In this document: positions 18,561-27,348 of the stretch, piece by piece
Position numbering within the stretch: the first letter of the stretch is position 1
How the letters are laid out: every line of letters starts with the position of its first letter
Source: JAGPCK01 sp964535575
GTDB taxonomy: Bacteria > Bacteroidota > Bacteroidia > UKL13-3
DNA: 64,000 nucleotides
Reading direction: 5' to 3'
Assembly (NCBI GenBank): GCA_964535575.1
Contig: CAZHTC010000001.1
Location: 62,001 to 126,000, forward strand
Made by a program: the position numbers and the translations under genes
Notes under the pieces: generated by a model
The model's database searches: none
What the model saw: the letters and a program-made list of their open reading frames with translations, nothing else
Told to the model about the DNA's origin: nothing

Positions 18561-18663
18561 AATCGTGCCCGCTCAAATTTAAGCGGACCCATTCCACGTT
18601 GTGTTAACTCACAAACACAACTTTTCAAGCGCTTCTGTTTTCTATTTCTAGTATGATTTAGTT

Positions 18664-20223
18664 TCAGCCGGGGTGTGTTCCACTCAAAACAGCCCCCGCA
18701 CACTTCTCTCCATCCATAGCCGCACTTACAATTCCACCGGCATATCCGGCTCCTTCGGCACAGGGAAATAAATTTTCTATTTGTACATGATGCAGTTTTT
18801 CCTTGTCACGGGGTATGCGCACCGGAGATGATGTGCGCGACTCCACTCCCACCATCACGGCTTCACCGGTAAAATACCCGCGCATTTTTTTTCCGAACAA
18901 CGGCAATGCATGACGCAGGCTTTTGGTAATTTCGGGTGGCAACACATGATCCAATTCCACCGATTTCACTCCCGGCAAATACGAAGTAAGAGGAATGGTA
19001 GTGCTGTGTTTTTTATTTACAAAATCGGTGAGGCGCTGGGCAGGTGCAGTGAGCCCCCCACCGCCAGCCCGGTGTGCAGCCTGCTCTACCTGCTGCTGAA
19101 AATACATAGCCGCTAAAGCTCCGTGTGCCGCAAAAGGTAAAAAATCTTTTTCGCCTACGGCCACCACCGTTCCTGAGTTGGCAAAAGGGTTATTGCGTTT
19201 GGAGGGAGACCATCCGTTTACCACAATCTCTCCTGTATTGGTAGCTGCGGGGGCAATAATACCACCGGGACACATGCAAAAAGAAAACACACCCCTATCA
19301 CCGGCCTGTTCCACCAGCGAATAGGAGGCAGGAGGTAAATACAATCCGCGCGAAGGACAATGGTACTGTATGCTGTCAATTAATTCCTGCGGATGTTCAA
19401 TGCGCACGCCCAGCGCAAATGGTTTAGCTTCAATTAAAATTTGATTGCGGTGCAATAATTCGAACACATCGCGGGCTGAGTGGCCGGTTGCCAGAATTAC
19501 GGCACGGCACGCAACGGCAACCCCACCGGCAAAATGCAGTTTAGTAATGCGGTTGTTAGTGATTGTTACATCAGTGAGGCGGGTGTTGAAATGAATTTCT
19601 CCTCCGTGCTGCAAAATAGTTTCGCGAATGGCTTCAATGATATGCGGTAATTTATTGGTGCCGATATGAGGATGCGCTTCGTACAAAATATGTTCATCGG
19701 CTCCATGGTATACCAGCAGTTTTAAAATGCGGTTCATATCACCCCGTTTGCCAGAGCGGGTATATAATTTTCCGTCAGAATAAGTGCCGGCCCCCCCTTC
19801 GCCAAAACAATAATTTGAATCCGGGTCAATCGTATGTTCTCTGGTAATTTTAGCCAGATCCCTTCTGCGTTCGCGCACTTTTTTGCCCCGTTCAAAAATC
19901 ACGGGCTTATATCCCAGTTCAAGTAATTTTAAAGCGGCAAATAATCCGGCCGGACCTGCACCGATAATATGCACTTCGGGTTTATTAGTTACCTGCTGAA
20001 AAGTAAATTCATTCGGTTCAGGATAATAGGGTTCATTTATCCATACATCCACCACAAGTCTTATGCGGATGGGATTTCTGCGCGCATCAATAGATTGTTT
20101 TAGTTTCTGGATATGTACAATGCCCGATGCAGGAACCTTTAATTCATTGGCTACGCGGCTCAGTAAGCGGCTGCTCACAGCTGCTTCTTCTGGGCTAAGG
20201 GTGAGTTCGAGTTGTGTTTTCAT
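18664..20223 (-). CDS. Uncharacterised FAD-dependent dehydrogenase (COG2509 type)
   Basis: 519 residues, cytoplasmic. An N-terminal region of about 85 residues (LARVVVDVW-like strands) precedes the dinucleotide-binding motif VHIIGAGPAGLFAALKLLELGYKPVIFERG. Further marks are FGEGGAGTYSDGKLYTR, a second nucleotide segment VILATGHSARDVF, FCMCPGGIIAPA and, at the C-terminus, NLFPCAEGAGYAGGIVSAAMDG. This layout matches the widespread but uncharacterised COG2509 flavoproteins. The substrate is unknown. It diverges from the transketolase genes. Confidence 0.8.
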   Translation of the reverse strand: MKTQLELTLSPEEAAVSSRLLSRVANELKVPASGIVHIQKLKQSIDARRNPIRIRLVVDVWINEPYYPEPNEFTFQQVTNKPEVHIIGAGPAGLFAALKLLELGYKPVIFERGKKVRERRRDLAKITREHTIDPDSNYCFGEGGAGTYSDGKLYTRSGKRGDMNRILKLLVYHGADEHILYEAHPHIGTNKLPHIIEAIRETILQHGGEIHFNTRLTDVTITNNRITKLHFAGGVAVACRAVILATGHSARDVFELLHRNQILIEAKPFALGVRIEHPQELIDSIQYHCPSRGLYLPPASYSLVEQAGDRGVFSFCMCPGGIIAPAATNTGEIVVNGWSPSKRNNPFANSGTVVAVGEKDFLPFAAHGALAAMYFQQQVEQAAHRAGGGGLTAPAQRLTDFVNKKHSTTIPLTSYLPGVKSVELDHVLPPEITKSLRHALPLFGKKMRGYFTGEAVMVGVESRTSSPVRIPRDKEKLHHVQIENLFPCAEGAGYAGGIVSAAMDGEKCAGAVLSGTHPG

Positions 20224-20303
20224 GTTAGGTGTTTATCCTAAAAATCTGGCAACAAGGTATTTGATACCATTGTATAACTTGTTGATATTACAAAAGTCGG
20301 AAT

Positions 20304-20335
20304 TTTGTTTGGGAATATTGAATGAGTCAACTTTG
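20304..20335 (+). promoter_or_regulatory. Candidate promoter of the transketolase operon
   Basis: TTTG at 20304-20307, a 20-base spacer, then CAACTTTG at 20328-20335, one mismatch from TAnnTTTG. The predicted start of transcription is about 17 bases before the ATG at 20359. Confidence 0.4.
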
Positions 20336-20358
20336 ATGCTGCAATCATAAAACAGAAT

Positions 20359-21201
20359 ATGGCTGAAATCAACGAATTAAAACGAACTGCCTCACAGGTA
20401 CGCAGGGATATAGTGCGCATGGTGCATGGATGTAAATCGGGTCACCCGGGTGGCTCGCTGGGTTGTGCCGATTTTCTTACGGCTCTTTACTTTGATGTGA
20501 TGAAACACAACCCAAAGTTTAGCATGGAGGGCAAAGGAGAAGATATTTTCTTTTTGAGTAACGGGCATATTTCACCGGTGTTCTATAGTGTACTTGCGCG
20601 CTCGGGGTATTTCCCGGTAAAGGAACTGGCTACTTTTCGTCAGCTTAATTCACGCCTGCAGGGACATCCGGCCACAGCCGAGCATTTACCCGGTGTGCGC
20701 ATTGCTTCAGGCTCATTGGGTCAGGGAGTATCGGTAGCTGTGGGTGCCGCACAGGCAAAAAAACTGAATAATGATACCTCGCTTGTTTACGCCCTAATGG
20801 GCGATGGCGAAATGCAGGAAGGGCAAATCTGGGAAGCATTGATGTATGCGGCCCACAACAAAGTAGATAATTTAATTCTAACCATTGATTTCAACAAACA
20901 GCAGATTGATGGCTCTACCGTGGAAATTATGGGCTTTGATGATATTACTGCTAAAATTTCTTCGTTCGGATGGCATGTATTGCATATGAACGGAAACGAT
21001 ATGACCGATGTGGTGAAAGTAATGCGTGAAGCCAAAGCCGCCTGCGGAAAAGGAAAACCTGTTTTTGTAATCATGAAAACAGAAATGGGACAGGGCGTAG
21101 ATTTTATGATGGGCAGTCACAAATGGCACGGAGTAGCTCCCAATGACCAACAATTAGCATCGGCTTTAAAACAATTAGACGAAACTCTGGGAGATTATTA
21201 A
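20359..21201 (+). CDS. Transketolase, N-terminal (thiamine diphosphate-binding) subunit
   Basis: 280 residues. This is the diphosphate-binding half of transketolase: GHPGGSLGCADFLTALYFD, IFFLSNGHISPVFYSVLA, GSLGQGVSVAVGAA and the ThDP motif GDGEMQEGQIWEALMYAA ending in a DFNKQQIDG strand. The other half is encoded separately at 22587-23543. Transketolase moves two-carbon units between sugar phosphates in the non-oxidative pentose phosphate pathway. The stop overlaps the next gene's start as TAATG. Confidence 0.93.
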   Translation: MAEINELKRTASQVRRDIVRMVHGCKSGHPGGSLGCADFLTALYFDVMKHNPKFSMEGKGEDIFFLSNGHISPVFYSVLARSGYFPVKELATFRQLNSRLQGHPATAEHLPGVRIASGSLGQGVSVAVGAAQAKKLNNDTSLVYALMGDGEMQEGQIWEALMYAAHNKVDNLILTIDFNKQQIDGSTVEIMGFDDITAKISSFGWHVLHMNGNDMTDVVKVMREAKAACGKGKPVFVIMKTEMGQGVDFMMGSHKWHGVAPNDQQLASALKQLDETLGDY

Positions 21202-22583
21202 TGAACCGTGCACTGATTCGTTTTTGTTTATTGATTGTTTTTTCGCTGGGCATGTTACTGCCTGCAAAATTATTGGCGCAAAAAAACGGCAATAAAACAA
21301 GGATACTTTTTTTACTGGATGCATCGGGAAGCATGCTTGCCCAAATGGATAAAGGGAAAGACCGGATGGATGTGGCCAAACGATTGCTAAGCTCGGTGCT
21401 CGACAGTCTGGCGCAATACAAAAACGTGGAAGTGGCCTTGCGTGTTTACGGACACCAAAGCCCTATTGTTGATCAAAACTGCAAAGACACCAAACTGGAA
21501 GTAGGATTCAAAGCCAATAACCACGGAGACATTAAAAAGAAATTACAAACTATTTCGCCCAAAGGGACTACGTTGATTGCTTACTCCCTTACCCAGGCTG
21601 CCAATGATTTTCCGGATAAAAATGCACGAAATATCATCATCCTTATTACTGACGGACTCGAAGAATGCAAAGGCGACCCCTGTGCCGTATCAGAGGCTCT
21701 TCAGCGAAATGGTGTAGCCCTTCGTCCGTTTATTATTGGCGTAGGTGCCATGACCGATGATTTCAGAAAAGCATTTGAATGTGTAGGGCGTTTTTATGAT
21801 GCGAGTACCGAGGCTACTTTTGCCAATGCACTGAATGTAGTAGTATCGCAGGCGCTCAACACCACCACCGCTCAGGTAAACCTGCTTGATATTTATTCAA
21901 AACCAAGCGAAACCAATGTGAACATGAGCTTTTATGATTCGCACACGGGTTTATTGCTCTACAATTACCTGCATGTGATTAACGACCGCGGTTATCCCGA
22001 TACCATTACCCTCGACCCTACCGTGAAATACACGGTGGTAGTTCACACCACTCCGCAGGTAGTTAAAGAAGGCGTTGAACTGATACCGGGCAAACACAAT
22101 ATCATTGGCATTGATGCCCCGCAGGGTTATTTAAAATTAGCCTGCGAAGGAATTACCAATTATCCGCGCCTTGAATGCATCATTCGCAAAGGCGGAGAAA
22201 TGCAAACCATGTATGTGCAGGAGTTTAACAGCACACATAAAATGCTGGTAGGAAAATACGATTTGGAAATCCTCACACTTCCGCGAATGAAACTGAGTCA
22301 GGTGAGTATAAACCAAAGTACCACCACCAATATAAGTGTACCTCAGCCCGGTAAATTAAATATACTGTCGGGAACCGAAGTATGGGGTGCGGTGTACCAG
22401 ATGGTAAACAACCGGATGGAACTGGTATGTGAAATTGATCTGGTAAACAAAACACAATCCATTACCATACAACCCGGCATTTACAAAATTGTGTATCGCC
22501 CCAAAAACATGACCCGTTCGTATTACACCTTCGAAAGAGAATTTAAAATAACATCAGCTTACGCCACTACCCTAAATTTGTAA
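21201..22583 (+). CDS. Secreted von Willebrand factor A-domain protein
   Basis: 460 residues. A signal peptide ends at KLLAQK, then a VWA domain (residues about 30-230) with an intact metal-ion site DASGSM, the downstream Thr in PKGTTLIAYSL and ITDGLEEC. The C-terminal 230 residues look like beta-sandwich modules (VNLLDIYSKPSETNVNMSF, YLKLACEGITNYPRLECIIRKG). No transmembrane anchor or lipobox is seen, so it should be periplasmic or exported. It is placed between the two transketolase subunit genes, overlapping the first by one base and ending 3 bases before the second. A functional link is not evident. Confidence 0.85.
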   Translation: MNRALIRFCLLIVFSLGMLLPAKLLAQKNGNKTRILFLLDASGSMLAQMDKGKDRMDVAKRLLSSVLDSLAQYKNVEVALRVYGHQSPIVDQNCKDTKLEVGFKANNHGDIKKKLQTISPKGTTLIAYSLTQAANDFPDKNARNIIILITDGLEECKGDPCAVSEALQRNGVALRPFIIGVGAMTDDFRKAFECVGRFYDASTEATFANALNVVVSQALNTTTAQVNLLDIYSKPSETNVNMSFYDSHTGLLLYNYLHVINDRGYPDTITLDPTVKYTVVVHTTPQVVKEGVELIPGKHNIIGIDAPQGYLKLACEGITNYPRLECIIRKGGEMQTMYVQEFNSTHKMLVGKYDLEILTLPRMKLSQVSINQSTTTNISVPQPGKLNILSGTEVWGAVYQMVNNRMELVCEIDLVNKTQSITIQPGIYKIVYRPKNMTRSYYTFEREFKITSAYATTLNL

Positions 22584-22586
22584 CAC

Positions 22587-23543
22587 ATGAAACACTACGA
22601 AATATTTGATAAAAAAGATACCCGCTCAGGCTTTGGTGCCGGATTACTGGAAGCCGGAAAAAACAACAGCGAAGTGGTAGCACTTTGTGCCGACCTTACC
22701 GGTTCGGTTAAAATGGATGCTTTTAAAGCCGCTTTCCCCGAACGTTTTTTTCAGGTGGGAATTGCCGAAGCAAACATGATAGGGCTTGCAGCAGGAATGA
22801 GCATTGGCGGGAAAATTCCGTTTACCGGAACCTTTGCCAATTTTTCTACGGGCAGGGTGTTCGATCAAATTCGTCAGTCGGTGGCGTACTCCAATAAAAA
22901 TGTAAAAATTTGTGCTTCACATGCCGGATTAACATTGGGCGAAGACGGAGCTACACATCAAATTCTGGAAGATATCGGGCTGATGAAAATGTTGCCGAAT
23001 ATGACAGTGATTAATCCGTGTGACTACAACCAGACCAAAGCTGCAACCATGGCTATTGCCAATATGGTTGGTCCGGTGTATTTACGTTTTGGCCGTCCGG
23101 TGGTTCCTAACTTTACTGCCCCCGATCAGAAATTTGAAATAGGCAAAGCCTGGATGGTGAATGAAGGAAAAGATGTAAGCATTTTTGCTACGGGACATTT
23201 GGTATGGAAGGCCATTGAAGCCGGACATATTTTAGCTGAGAAAGGCATTGATGCCGAAATTATAAATATACATACCATTAAACCACTTGACGAAGCAGCC
23301 GTATTAAAATCAGTAGCCAAAACCAAATGCGTGGTAACGGCCGAAGAACATCAGCGCCATGGTGGATTGGGCGACAGCATTTGTCAGTTATTGGCTCGCA
23401 ATACTCCGGCACCGGTTGAAATGGTTGCCGTAAACGACAGCTTTGGCGAAAGCGGTGTACCGGAAGATTTATTGAAAAAATACAAACTCGACACTCCGGA
23501 TATTGTAGAAGCCGTATTGAAGGTGCTGGCAAGGAAGGGGTAA
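22587..23543 (+). CDS. Transketolase, C-terminal (pyrimidine-binding) subunit
   Basis: 318 residues. It contains the pyrimidine-binding domain with the conserved glutamate (FFQVGIAEANMIGLAAGM), the DQIRQSVAYSNKNVKICASHAG strand, and the C-terminal transketolase domain (VVTAEEHQRHGGLGDSICQLL). It should assemble with the N-terminal subunit encoded 1.4 kb upstream. The split organisation is common in Bacteroidota and Firmicutes; the unusual part is the VWA gene between the halves. Confidence 0.93.
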   Translation: MKHYEIFDKKDTRSGFGAGLLEAGKNNSEVVALCADLTGSVKMDAFKAAFPERFFQVGIAEANMIGLAAGMSIGGKIPFTGTFANFSTGRVFDQIRQSVAYSNKNVKICASHAGLTLGEDGATHQILEDIGLMKMLPNMTVINPCDYNQTKAATMAIANMVGPVYLRFGRPVVPNFTAPDQKFEIGKAWMVNEGKDVSIFATGHLVWKAIEAGHILAEKGIDAEIINIHTIKPLDEAAVLKSVAKTKCVVTAEEHQRHGGLGDSICQLLARNTPAPVEMVAVNDSFGESGVPEDLLKKYKLDTPDIVEAVLKVLARKG

Positions 23544-23546
23544 AAC

Positions 23547-24023
23547 CTACATCATAACATTCAGCGTCCCGTGTTCTTCATGAACTACTCCATCTAAATC
23601 TTCTAAGCGAAATTTCCAGAGGTATTGGCCGGGTGAAGCAAGTAAGTATGTATTGTTTTTTTGACCATCCCAATGCGCATTAATATTCGGGGTAGAGAAA
23701 TACAATTCATTATGAATATCGCGAACTTCAAGGCTGAAAGATTTTACTTCATGTGGTAATTGCATGGTGCTTGATCCATTGCAGGAATCAGCATAATAAT
23801 GAACCGAACTACCAACGTACCATGTATCATTTATTCCATCTTGGTTTGGACTAAAGGTGTTGGGAACAGCTATTACATGGTAACCCCCACAATTGCTTGT
23901 GAAAGGCCACAGGTATTGATACTTTGGAGACTGCTGATCGAATTCTTCTTTACAACCTACGATCATAAACCAATAACAAATTAAAACAATCAGAATTTGT
24001 CGCGATGTGATACTTTTTTCCAC
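23547..24023 (-). CDS. Small lipoprotein consisting of a T9SS type-B-like sorting domain
   Basis: 158 residues. A hydrophobic N-terminus ends in a lipobox-like IVGC. Nearly all of the mature protein matches the gliding-motility-associated (CHU_C, type B) C-terminal domain: VPNTFSPNQDGINDTWYV near residue 55, a strand SFSLEVRDIHNELYFST, and GQYLWKFRLEDLDGVVHEEHGTLNVM at the end. A type-B domain normally ends a much larger secreted protein; here almost nothing else is present. The GTG start at 24023 overlaps the upstream PorP/SprF gene by 34 bases, implying coupled expression. Confidence 0.75.
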   Translation of the reverse strand: MEKSITSRQILIVLICYWFMIVGCKEEFDQQSPKYQYLWPFTSNCGGYHVIAVPNTFSPNQDGINDTWYVGSSVHYYADSCNGSSTMQLPHEVKSFSLEVRDIHNELYFSTPNINAHWDGQKNNTYLLASPGQYLWKFRLEDLDGVVHEEHGTLNVMM

Positions 24024-25021
24024 CTTTTGTCAAAATTATAATTCACTCCAAACCTAAACTCTCCTACTTCTTTTTGAAATTCTTTGCTCAAGGAATAATA
24101 TCTTCTATATCCGACATTCATTCGCCAATGATAATTACCGGAGTAAATGACCCGTACACCCAATAAAGCATCAGCACCATATTCTAATCCTATGCGGTAT
24201 TTATCCTTAAATGCCAGAACCAAATGTGCTGCTAAAAGTTTTGTAAGGTTTTCCATTCTGTTCCAACTTATTCCTGGAAGTGCATAAAAAGAACTGTATT
24301 TGTTTTTTGAAAGATTAATATGATAACTGAGACGGGCAAAGTATGTTCTTCGCAAATTATAACCAACTCCCGGAGAAGGATAATGCGCCTGATTGGGTTC
24401 GGTTAAATGTGACACCAAAACTTCAGCAATCAATTTTCTGTTGGCAAAAATAAGTCCGGAATTAAAATCAGGAATTACCCAGCTTTTGGGAGGCATTTGC
24501 AAAGTAGGATTTGCATAGCCCACCCCCGCCACTATCATGTCCGGTAAGGTTTTATATACCCAATCGTAATCTATAGACAGACCTGCACCTTCCAAAGCAA
24601 ATGATAAAGCAGCGCTCTTTCCTATTCGCACCCGATAATTATAGGCTATCTCTGCGGACCGATGCGTAAACAAGCCAACATTTTTGTATTGATATCGCAG
24701 AGAAAATCCTCCATGTCTTTTCAGCTTATAATTGACCCGTGCATTGTATTCATTGCTCAGGTAATATGTGCCCATAAAGGAATATTGGCGGTTTATATTT
24801 ACATTGCACCTGCCAAGAAACGCAGTAATAGCGGGGTTGTTATCAAAATCATTCAGGTAGCTTATCCAGTTCCTTGCAGCTCCGCCTCCACCTTCTTCGC
24901 GGGGCCAGTGTTTTGGGAATGAAAGCTTGTGTTGAGCACTATCTGTCTGCCCATAACAAACGTTATGAAACCCTGTAATGCACAAAACGAAAACTGCGAA
25001 AAGATAACTTCGCATAAACAA
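23990..25021 (-). CDS. PorP/SprF-family outer-membrane protein
   Basis: 343 residues. After a signal peptide (ending VCYGQ) come the family hallmarks: HWPREEGGGGAARNWISYLNDF, NPAITAFLGRCNVNINRQY, a series of amphipathic beta strands, LIFANRKLIAEVLVSHLTEPNQ, and repeated short strands to a C-terminal barrel end. SprF in Flavobacterium johnsoniae is needed to secrete the adhesin SprB, which has a type-B sorting domain, and members of this family are typically encoded next to type-B cargo. The downstream overlapping gene is such a candidate, though it also carries a lipobox. Function by family inference only. Confidence 0.8.
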   Translation of the reverse strand: MFMRSYLFAVFVLCITGFHNVCYGQTDSAQHKLSFPKHWPREEGGGGAARNWISYLNDFDNNPAITAFLGRCNVNINRQYSFMGTYYLSNEYNARVNYKLKRHGGFSLRYQYKNVGLFTHRSAEIAYNYRVRIGKSAALSFALEGAGLSIDYDWVYKTLPDMIVAGVGYANPTLQMPPKSWVIPDFNSGLIFANRKLIAEVLVSHLTEPNQAHYPSPGVGYNLRRTYFARLSYHINLSKNKYSSFYALPGISWNRMENLTKLLAAHLVLAFKDKYRIGLEYGADALLGVRVIYSGNYHWRMNVGYRRYYSLSKEFQKEVGEFRFGVNYNFDKRWKKVSHRDKF

Positions 25022-25061
25022 TACGGTTTTAATTTCAGTTATAAAATTAACGAAATTCTGG

Positions 25062-25069
25062 CAAAAGTA
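25062..25069 (-). promoter_or_regulatory. Putative -7 box of the PorP/SprF operon
   Basis: Minus strand TACTTTTG matches TAnnTTTG, about 40 bases before the PorP/SprF start codon. No good -33 TTG at the expected distance. Confidence 0.4.
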
Positions 25070-25085
25070 TATCTATTGGAAAAAT

Positions 25086-26528
25086 TTATTTCGGAATACG
25101 CAAGGTAAACGTGCTTCCCTTGCCGATTTCGCTGGAAACGGTAAGGGTTCCTCCATGGGCCTTGGCAAACTCTTTACATACAAGCAAACCCAGTCCGGTT
25201 CCTTTTTCATTGGCGGTGCCGGGTGTAATTTGAATTTGATTTGCATCGAAAAGATGATTCACCCGGGTTTTATCCATTCCAATACCATTATCTTTTACCT
25301 CGAATGAAATATCGTGCTCATGGGCACAAATGCTTAATTCAACTTTTCCGCCCTGAGGAGTAAATTTAATGGCATTGGTCATCAGGTTGCGCAGAATGGT
25401 GCTGATCATTTGCCAGTCGAGCAGGTAAGGCTGTTCACTTTTTACCGATGAGGTAAGGGAAATATTTTTGGCATGAGCCATTCCTGAGAGTTGATGAATC
25501 AAATCATCGGCTATAAATTTTAATTCGGTTTTGGTGGGGCAAAATGAAATGGTATTGGTTTGCGCCCTTGCCCACTGCAATAAATTTTCGAGCAAAATAT
25601 TTGCCCCCAACGTTGATTGGGTAAGCATATCCAAAATTTGTTTTGACTCGCTGCGCAGTTCTTCCTTTTCAAAATCATTCACCAAAATATTCACCAGCCC
25701 CGAAATAACATTGAGGGGATTTCGTAAATCGTGGGCAATGATGGAAAACAACTTATTTTTGGTAGCATTTAATTCTTCCAGTTGCAATTCCTGCTTCTTT
25801 CGTTTGTCTATATTGGTGCAAACACCTACCAGAAATTTTACTTCTCCATTTTCATCACGTATATTTGAAATGGAGGCATCTACCCAGATGATTTCATTGT
25901 TTTGTCTTTGAAAACGTTTTTCTATTCGAAAGCCGGTAATTTTGTTTTTAATCATCTGTTCAATCAAAACTACCTCATCAGCCAAATCTTCAGGATGTAT
26001 AAAATAACTGAAGTGCATTTTTTTCAGTTGATCGTTGCTGTACCCAACCAGTTCCTCAAAAGCTTTATTTACTTCAACCAGATTTCCGCCTGCATCCGCA
26101 AAAGCGATCCCGGCATTAGCCGACTCAAAAATGGTTTTATACCGATGATTCAGCTCGATATACTCATTGGCCTGAAGTTTATTGGTGGTAATATCCTGAA
26201 TGGTAACAATAGCCTGACGCTGCTCCGGATGGTTATTCCCCATCAGCGGGTTCACCACCGCCCGGAAGAAACACACCTTTCCATCAAAGTCTAAGTTGTA
26301 TTCGCACTCGGCAGCCATGTTTGACATAAAAGCTTGCTGAATACATTCATGGCAGGTGGCAGCGGCACCCGGAGGCAATACTTCAACAACTCTCTTACCA
26401 AGAAAATAATCGGGACTTGCAAACAGCAAAGCATTATCAGACGAGGCAAAGCGTAAAATTTGCGAATCCTCGTTTACAATAAATGCTAAATCGAAAATAC
26501 CTGTCGGAACAGCTGTACTGGTCTCCAT
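25086..26528 (-). CDS. Soluble PAS-domain sensor histidine kinase
   Basis: 480 residues, no transmembrane segments. Two PAS domains (about 10-115 and 125-245, the second ending in a PAC segment VKFLVGVCTNIDKRKK) precede the kinase core: H box IAHDLRNPLN with phospho-acceptor His266, N box NLMTNAIKFT, G1 VKDNGIGM and G2 GTGLGL. It should sense an intracellular cue, perhaps redox or a small ligand, and autophosphorylate. No response regulator gene is adjacent, so it is an orphan kinase. The cysteine pair in CHEC of the first PAS domain (59 and 62) could bind a cofactor, but this is speculation. Confidence 0.88.
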   Translation of the reverse strand: METSTAVPTGIFDLAFIVNEDSQILRFASSDNALLFASPDYFLGKRVVEVLPPGAAATCHECIQQAFMSNMAAECEYNLDFDGKVCFFRAVVNPLMGNNHPEQRQAIVTIQDITTNKLQANEYIELNHRYKTIFESANAGIAFADAGGNLVEVNKAFEELVGYSNDQLKKMHFSYFIHPEDLADEVVLIEQMIKNKITGFRIEKRFQRQNNEIIWVDASISNIRDENGEVKFLVGVCTNIDKRKKQELQLEELNATKNKLFSIIAHDLRNPLNVISGLVNILVNDFEKEELRSESKQILDMLTQSTLGANILLENLLQWARAQTNTISFCPTKTELKFIADDLIHQLSGMAHAKNISLTSSVKSEQPYLLDWQMISTILRNLMTNAIKFTPQGGKVELSICAHEHDISFEVKDNGIGMDKTRVNHLFDANQIQITPGTANEKGTGLGLLVCKEFAKAHGGTLTVSSEIGKGSTFTLRIPK

Positions 26529-26587
26529 TTATACCCTAAATCAGAGGCAAGGTAAATGTAAAAGAGTAAAATAACAAATGGCCCATT

Positions 26588-27310
26588 TCAACCTCGCTGG
26601 GGTAACTCCATTTTTACAAGGTAATCTCCATTAAGAAAGGGAATTTCATTAAAAATACTTTGCTGCATGCAATACTCAATATCGCGTTCAATATTCAGTT
26701 TTTTAAATCGGTGGGCGTGTGACGACTTAAGTATGTAACCATACAGGTTATCCTTTGCCAGTTTATATAAATCACATGCAGCAATAGAAGCATCACTGCA
26801 CAATGAAAATTCGTTTTGCAGATGATAACAAACAGCCCCGGCAAACAAGGTATCTTCAAGATTAAATTTATTTTTCCATCCGGCACACAACAAAATCACA
26901 TCCTTGTTTTGCTTGGTTAACCAGTTGCAAATTGCCTGCAAATTTAAAAACGACCCGATAACCACGGTGTGGGCATGGCGGGCATGATCAATCGCATAAG
27001 TTCCATTGGTAGTAGTGAGGGCAATATTTCTTCCTTCCAGTTTTTTGTCCATATAGCTGAAAGGAGAATTACCGATATCAAATCCATCAACCACCATTCC
27101 GTCACGCTCGGCCGCACACACAAAACCCTTGTATTGATAGGTGGCACATTCTTCAGGTGTGCTTACCGGAAGAATTTTTTGAACCCCCGTATTAAAGGCC
27201 ACACAAATGGAAGACGTAGCTCTGAGTATATCAATAACCACTACCACTTTTCCCTCAATCTGATAAAGGGGAAGCATGGCTGGTGTAAGAACTACATCAA
27301 TTTGCTGCAT
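26588..27310 (-). CDS. comB: 2-phosphosulfolactate phosphatase family protein (ComB)
   Basis: 240 residues. ComB family marks are VVVIDILRATSSICVAF, AAERDGMVVDGFDIGNSPF, LTTTNGTYAIDHA, VILLCAGWKN and EDTLFAGAV. In archaea the enzyme acts in coenzyme M synthesis, removing Mg2+-dependently the phosphate of 2-phosphosulfolactate. Bacteria without coenzyme M often keep this family with an unproved role, possibly sulfolactate metabolism. No other coenzyme M genes are here. It lies 38 bases after gcvT on the same strand. Confidence 0.8.
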   Translation of the reverse strand: MQQIDVVLTPAMLPLYQIEGKVVVVIDILRATSSICVAFNTGVQKILPVSTPEECATYQYKGFVCAAERDGMVVDGFDIGNSPFSYMDKKLEGRNIALTTTNGTYAIDHARHAHTVVIGSFLNLQAICNWLTKQNKDVILLCAGWKNKFNLEDTLFAGAVCYHLQNEFSLCSDASIAACDLYKLAKDNLYGYILKSSHAHRFKKLNIERDIEYCMQQSIFNEIPFLNGDYLVKMELPQRG

Positions 27311-27348
27311 GGCCTTTTAGTTTGGTAACACTGCCTGTAAGCTAAAAC

